Source of the DNA: Candidatus Merdimorpha stercoravium
GTDB lineage: Bacteria; Bacteroidota; Bacteroidia; Flavobacteriales; UBA1820
Assembly (NCBI GenBank): GCA_018715295.1
Contig: DVLY01000155.1
Coordinates: 1-7,555 of the forward strand
Reading direction: 5' to 3'
Length of the DNA stretch: 7,555 nt
In this document: positions 6,582 to 7,555 of the stretch, one piece after another
How the letters are laid out: each line of letters starts with the position of its first letter
Position numbering within the stretch: the first letter of the stretch is position 1
The notes under the pieces: generated by a model
Databases searched by the model: none
What the model was told of the DNA's origin: nothing
What the model saw: only the letters and a program-made list of their open reading frames with translations
Program-made: the position numbers and the translations under genes

Positions 6582-7382
6582 ATGTCGAGATTCGCTGCCA
6601 ACCTCAAACTGCTCCGCCACCGGAAAGGCCTCTCGCAGGACATCCTCGCCCTGGAACTCGACCTGAAGCGCACCACGCTTTCGGCCTACGAGAACGGCCA
6701 GGCCGAACCCAATCTGGACCTGTTGGGACGCATTGCCGCCTATTTCGGCCTGCGCATCGACTCTCTGCTGGGCGTGGACCTCTCCGCCCTCACCCCTGCC
6801 GAGTGGGACGAAATGCAACGCGGCGAAGCCCCGGACCTCTCCGGACGCCACCTGCGCATCCTGGCCACCAGCGTATCGCCCGACAACCTGGAGAACGTTG
6901 AAGTCGTCCCGGCCGCTGCACGCGCCGGTTACACCGCCGGGTATGCCGACCCGGAATTCGTCGCTTCCCTCCCGCACATGAGCCTGCCGTTCCTCTCGCC
7001 CGAGCGCAAATACCGCGCTTTCCCCGTCGATGGAGACAGCATGCCGCCGGTGGTAAAGGGTTCGTACGTGGTGGGACAGTACCTGCCCGACTGGAACACC
7101 CTACGCAAAGGGCAATTCGCCATCGTGGTTACCCGGCAGGACGGCATCGTCTTCAAGAAAGTGTACCCCGATTTTTCCGCCGGGAAGCTCACCCTGGTCT
7201 CGACCAATCCCTTGTACGAACCGTACGACCTCCCGTGGGAAGATGTCCTCGAAGTCTGGACCTTCACGGCGTACGTCGCCCAGTCGGTCCTCGAACCGGG
7301 CCTCGAACCGGGACAGATCGAACAGATCCTCGCCCGCCTGCAACGCGACGTGGCCGCGCTGAAAAAGAAGACCGGGCTGTAA
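6582..7382 (+). CDS. XRE-family transcriptional regulator with S24 (LexA/CI-like) peptidase domain
   Basis: The 266-residue protein joins an N-terminal helix-turn-helix domain (about residues 5-64, with LSQDILALELDLKRTTLSAYENG) to a C-terminal S24 peptidase-like domain (about 105-230). The catalytic Ser is S153 in VDGDSM and the general-base Lys is K192 in IVFKKV. A candidate self-cleavage site Ala115-Gly116 lies in PAAARAGY. The spacings of 38 and 39 residues from Ala to Ser and Ser to Lys resemble the 35 and 37 of E. coli LexA, so autocleavage looks possible. A charged C-terminal helix (about 245-263, QIEQILARLQRDVAALKK) may be a short coiled coil for dimerisation. Such proteins typically repress genes and are switched off by self-cleavage during stress or DNA damage. 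It has its own promoter and is transcribed alone; no phage genes are visible, so it may be a host stress or metabolic regulator. Confidence 0.85.
   Translation: MSRFAANLKLLRHRKGLSQDILALELDLKRTTLSAYENGQAEPNLDLLGRIAAYFGLRIDSLLGVDLSALTPAEWDEMQRGEAPDLSGRHLRILATSVSPDNLENVEVVPAAARAGYTAGYADPEFVASLPHMSLPFLSPERKYRAFPVDGDSMPPVVKGSYVVGQYLPDWNTLRKGQFAIVVTRQDGIVFKKVYPDFSAGKLTLVSTNPLYEPYDLPWEDVLEVWTFTAYVAQSVLEPGLEPGQIEQILARLQRDVAALKKKTGL
7289..7312 (+). repeat. Perfect 2 x 12-bp tandem repeat inside the regulator gene
   Basis: The unit CCTCGAACCGGG occurs twice in a row, encoding LEPG-LEPG at residues 237-244. It lies in the linker between the S24 domain and the C-terminal helix. Because the unit is 12 bp, changes in copy number would keep the reading frame. 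Confidence 0.8.
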
Positions 7383-7450
7383 TCCCCTTTCCTGCCCCGC
7401 TTTTTCCCGACCCGTCTTTGCCGAACAAAGAGACCGAAGAAATCCATTTC

Positions 7451-7553
7451 TCTTCCCTTGCCTGCCGCTGCTTTTCCAAAAGCAAGGGCTATGCCGCTGT
7501 CGCCTTCCTCCCTTGCCCCCGGGATTGCCCCGCAAAGAGTTTTCCAAAAGCAA
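7451..7553. repeat. Imperfect direct repeats downstream of the regulator gene
   Basis: The 173 bp after the regulator stop contain no gene I can support. TTTTCCAAAAGCAA occurs at 7472-7485 and 7540-7553, identical over 14 bases. Each copy is preceded by a match to TCYTCCCTTGCC (7451-7462 and 7506-7517, 11 of 12 identical), but the gap between the two blocks differs by 13 bp. The first copy also lies inside the dyad GCTTTTCCAAAAGC (7470-7483) and a CCCTTGC/GCAAGGG pair (7455-7461 and 7482-7488). The pattern runs to the window edge. Confidence 0.6.
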
Positions 7554-7555
7554 AG

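Noticed and set aside
7414..7435. GTCTTTG...CAAAGAGAC as a terminator after the regulator gene
   Set aside because: The stem is short, AT-rich and bulged, and has no U tract, so it is too weak to call.

Overview
The window looks like chromosomal DNA of a GC-rich member of the Bacteroidota, plausibly an Alistipes-like (Rikenellaceae) gut bacterium. Three places show the promoter form specific to that phylum, a -7 box TAnnTTTG; two of them also have a -33 TTTG exactly 20 bp upstream. Ribosome binding sites are mostly weak and leaders short, and two of the proteins (the DUF4923 type and the XRE-S24 regulator) are of types I know mainly from Bacteroidota. The genus is inference; the phylum is well supported.

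Region 1 (13-3152, plus strand) is a vitamin B12 uptake operon. A promoter is followed by a cobalamin riboswitch, then by three tightly packed genes: a lipoprotein substrate-binding protein (BtuF type, 165-1304), a FecCD/BtuC permease (1301-2362, 4-nt overlap) and an ABC ATPase (BtuD type, 2370-3152). The riboswitch supplies the evidence that the substrate is a cobamide rather than a siderophore or heme.

Region 2 (3153-5675, plus strand) starts with a non-coding leader of 231 bp. A fold-type II PLP enzyme (3384-4385), resembling eukaryotic serine racemase and short threonine/serine dehydratases, follows, and 14 nt later a secreted PhoA-type alkaline phosphatase (4400-5605). The pair ends at a perfect 27-bp stem with a 4-nt loop (5618-5675), which very probably acts as a terminator for the convergent transcripts.

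Region 3 (5676-6437) holds an AT-rich spacer that looks like a gene leader without its gene, then a minus-strand exported DUF4923-type protein (5782-6375) with its own strong promoter. Region 4 (6438-7555, plus strand) has a 206-bp divergent intergenic region with two short palindromes, an excellent promoter, and an XRE-type regulator with an S24 (LexA/CI-like) autoprotease domain (6582-7382). Behind it lies a non-coding stretch with imperfect direct repeats that runs off the window.

I see no clearly new multigene system. The best leads are the very long perfect palindrome, the S24 regulator flanked by TTTT-S-C-AAAA dyads, the metal-site changes in the phosphatase, and the serine-racemase-like enzyme linked to that phosphatase.
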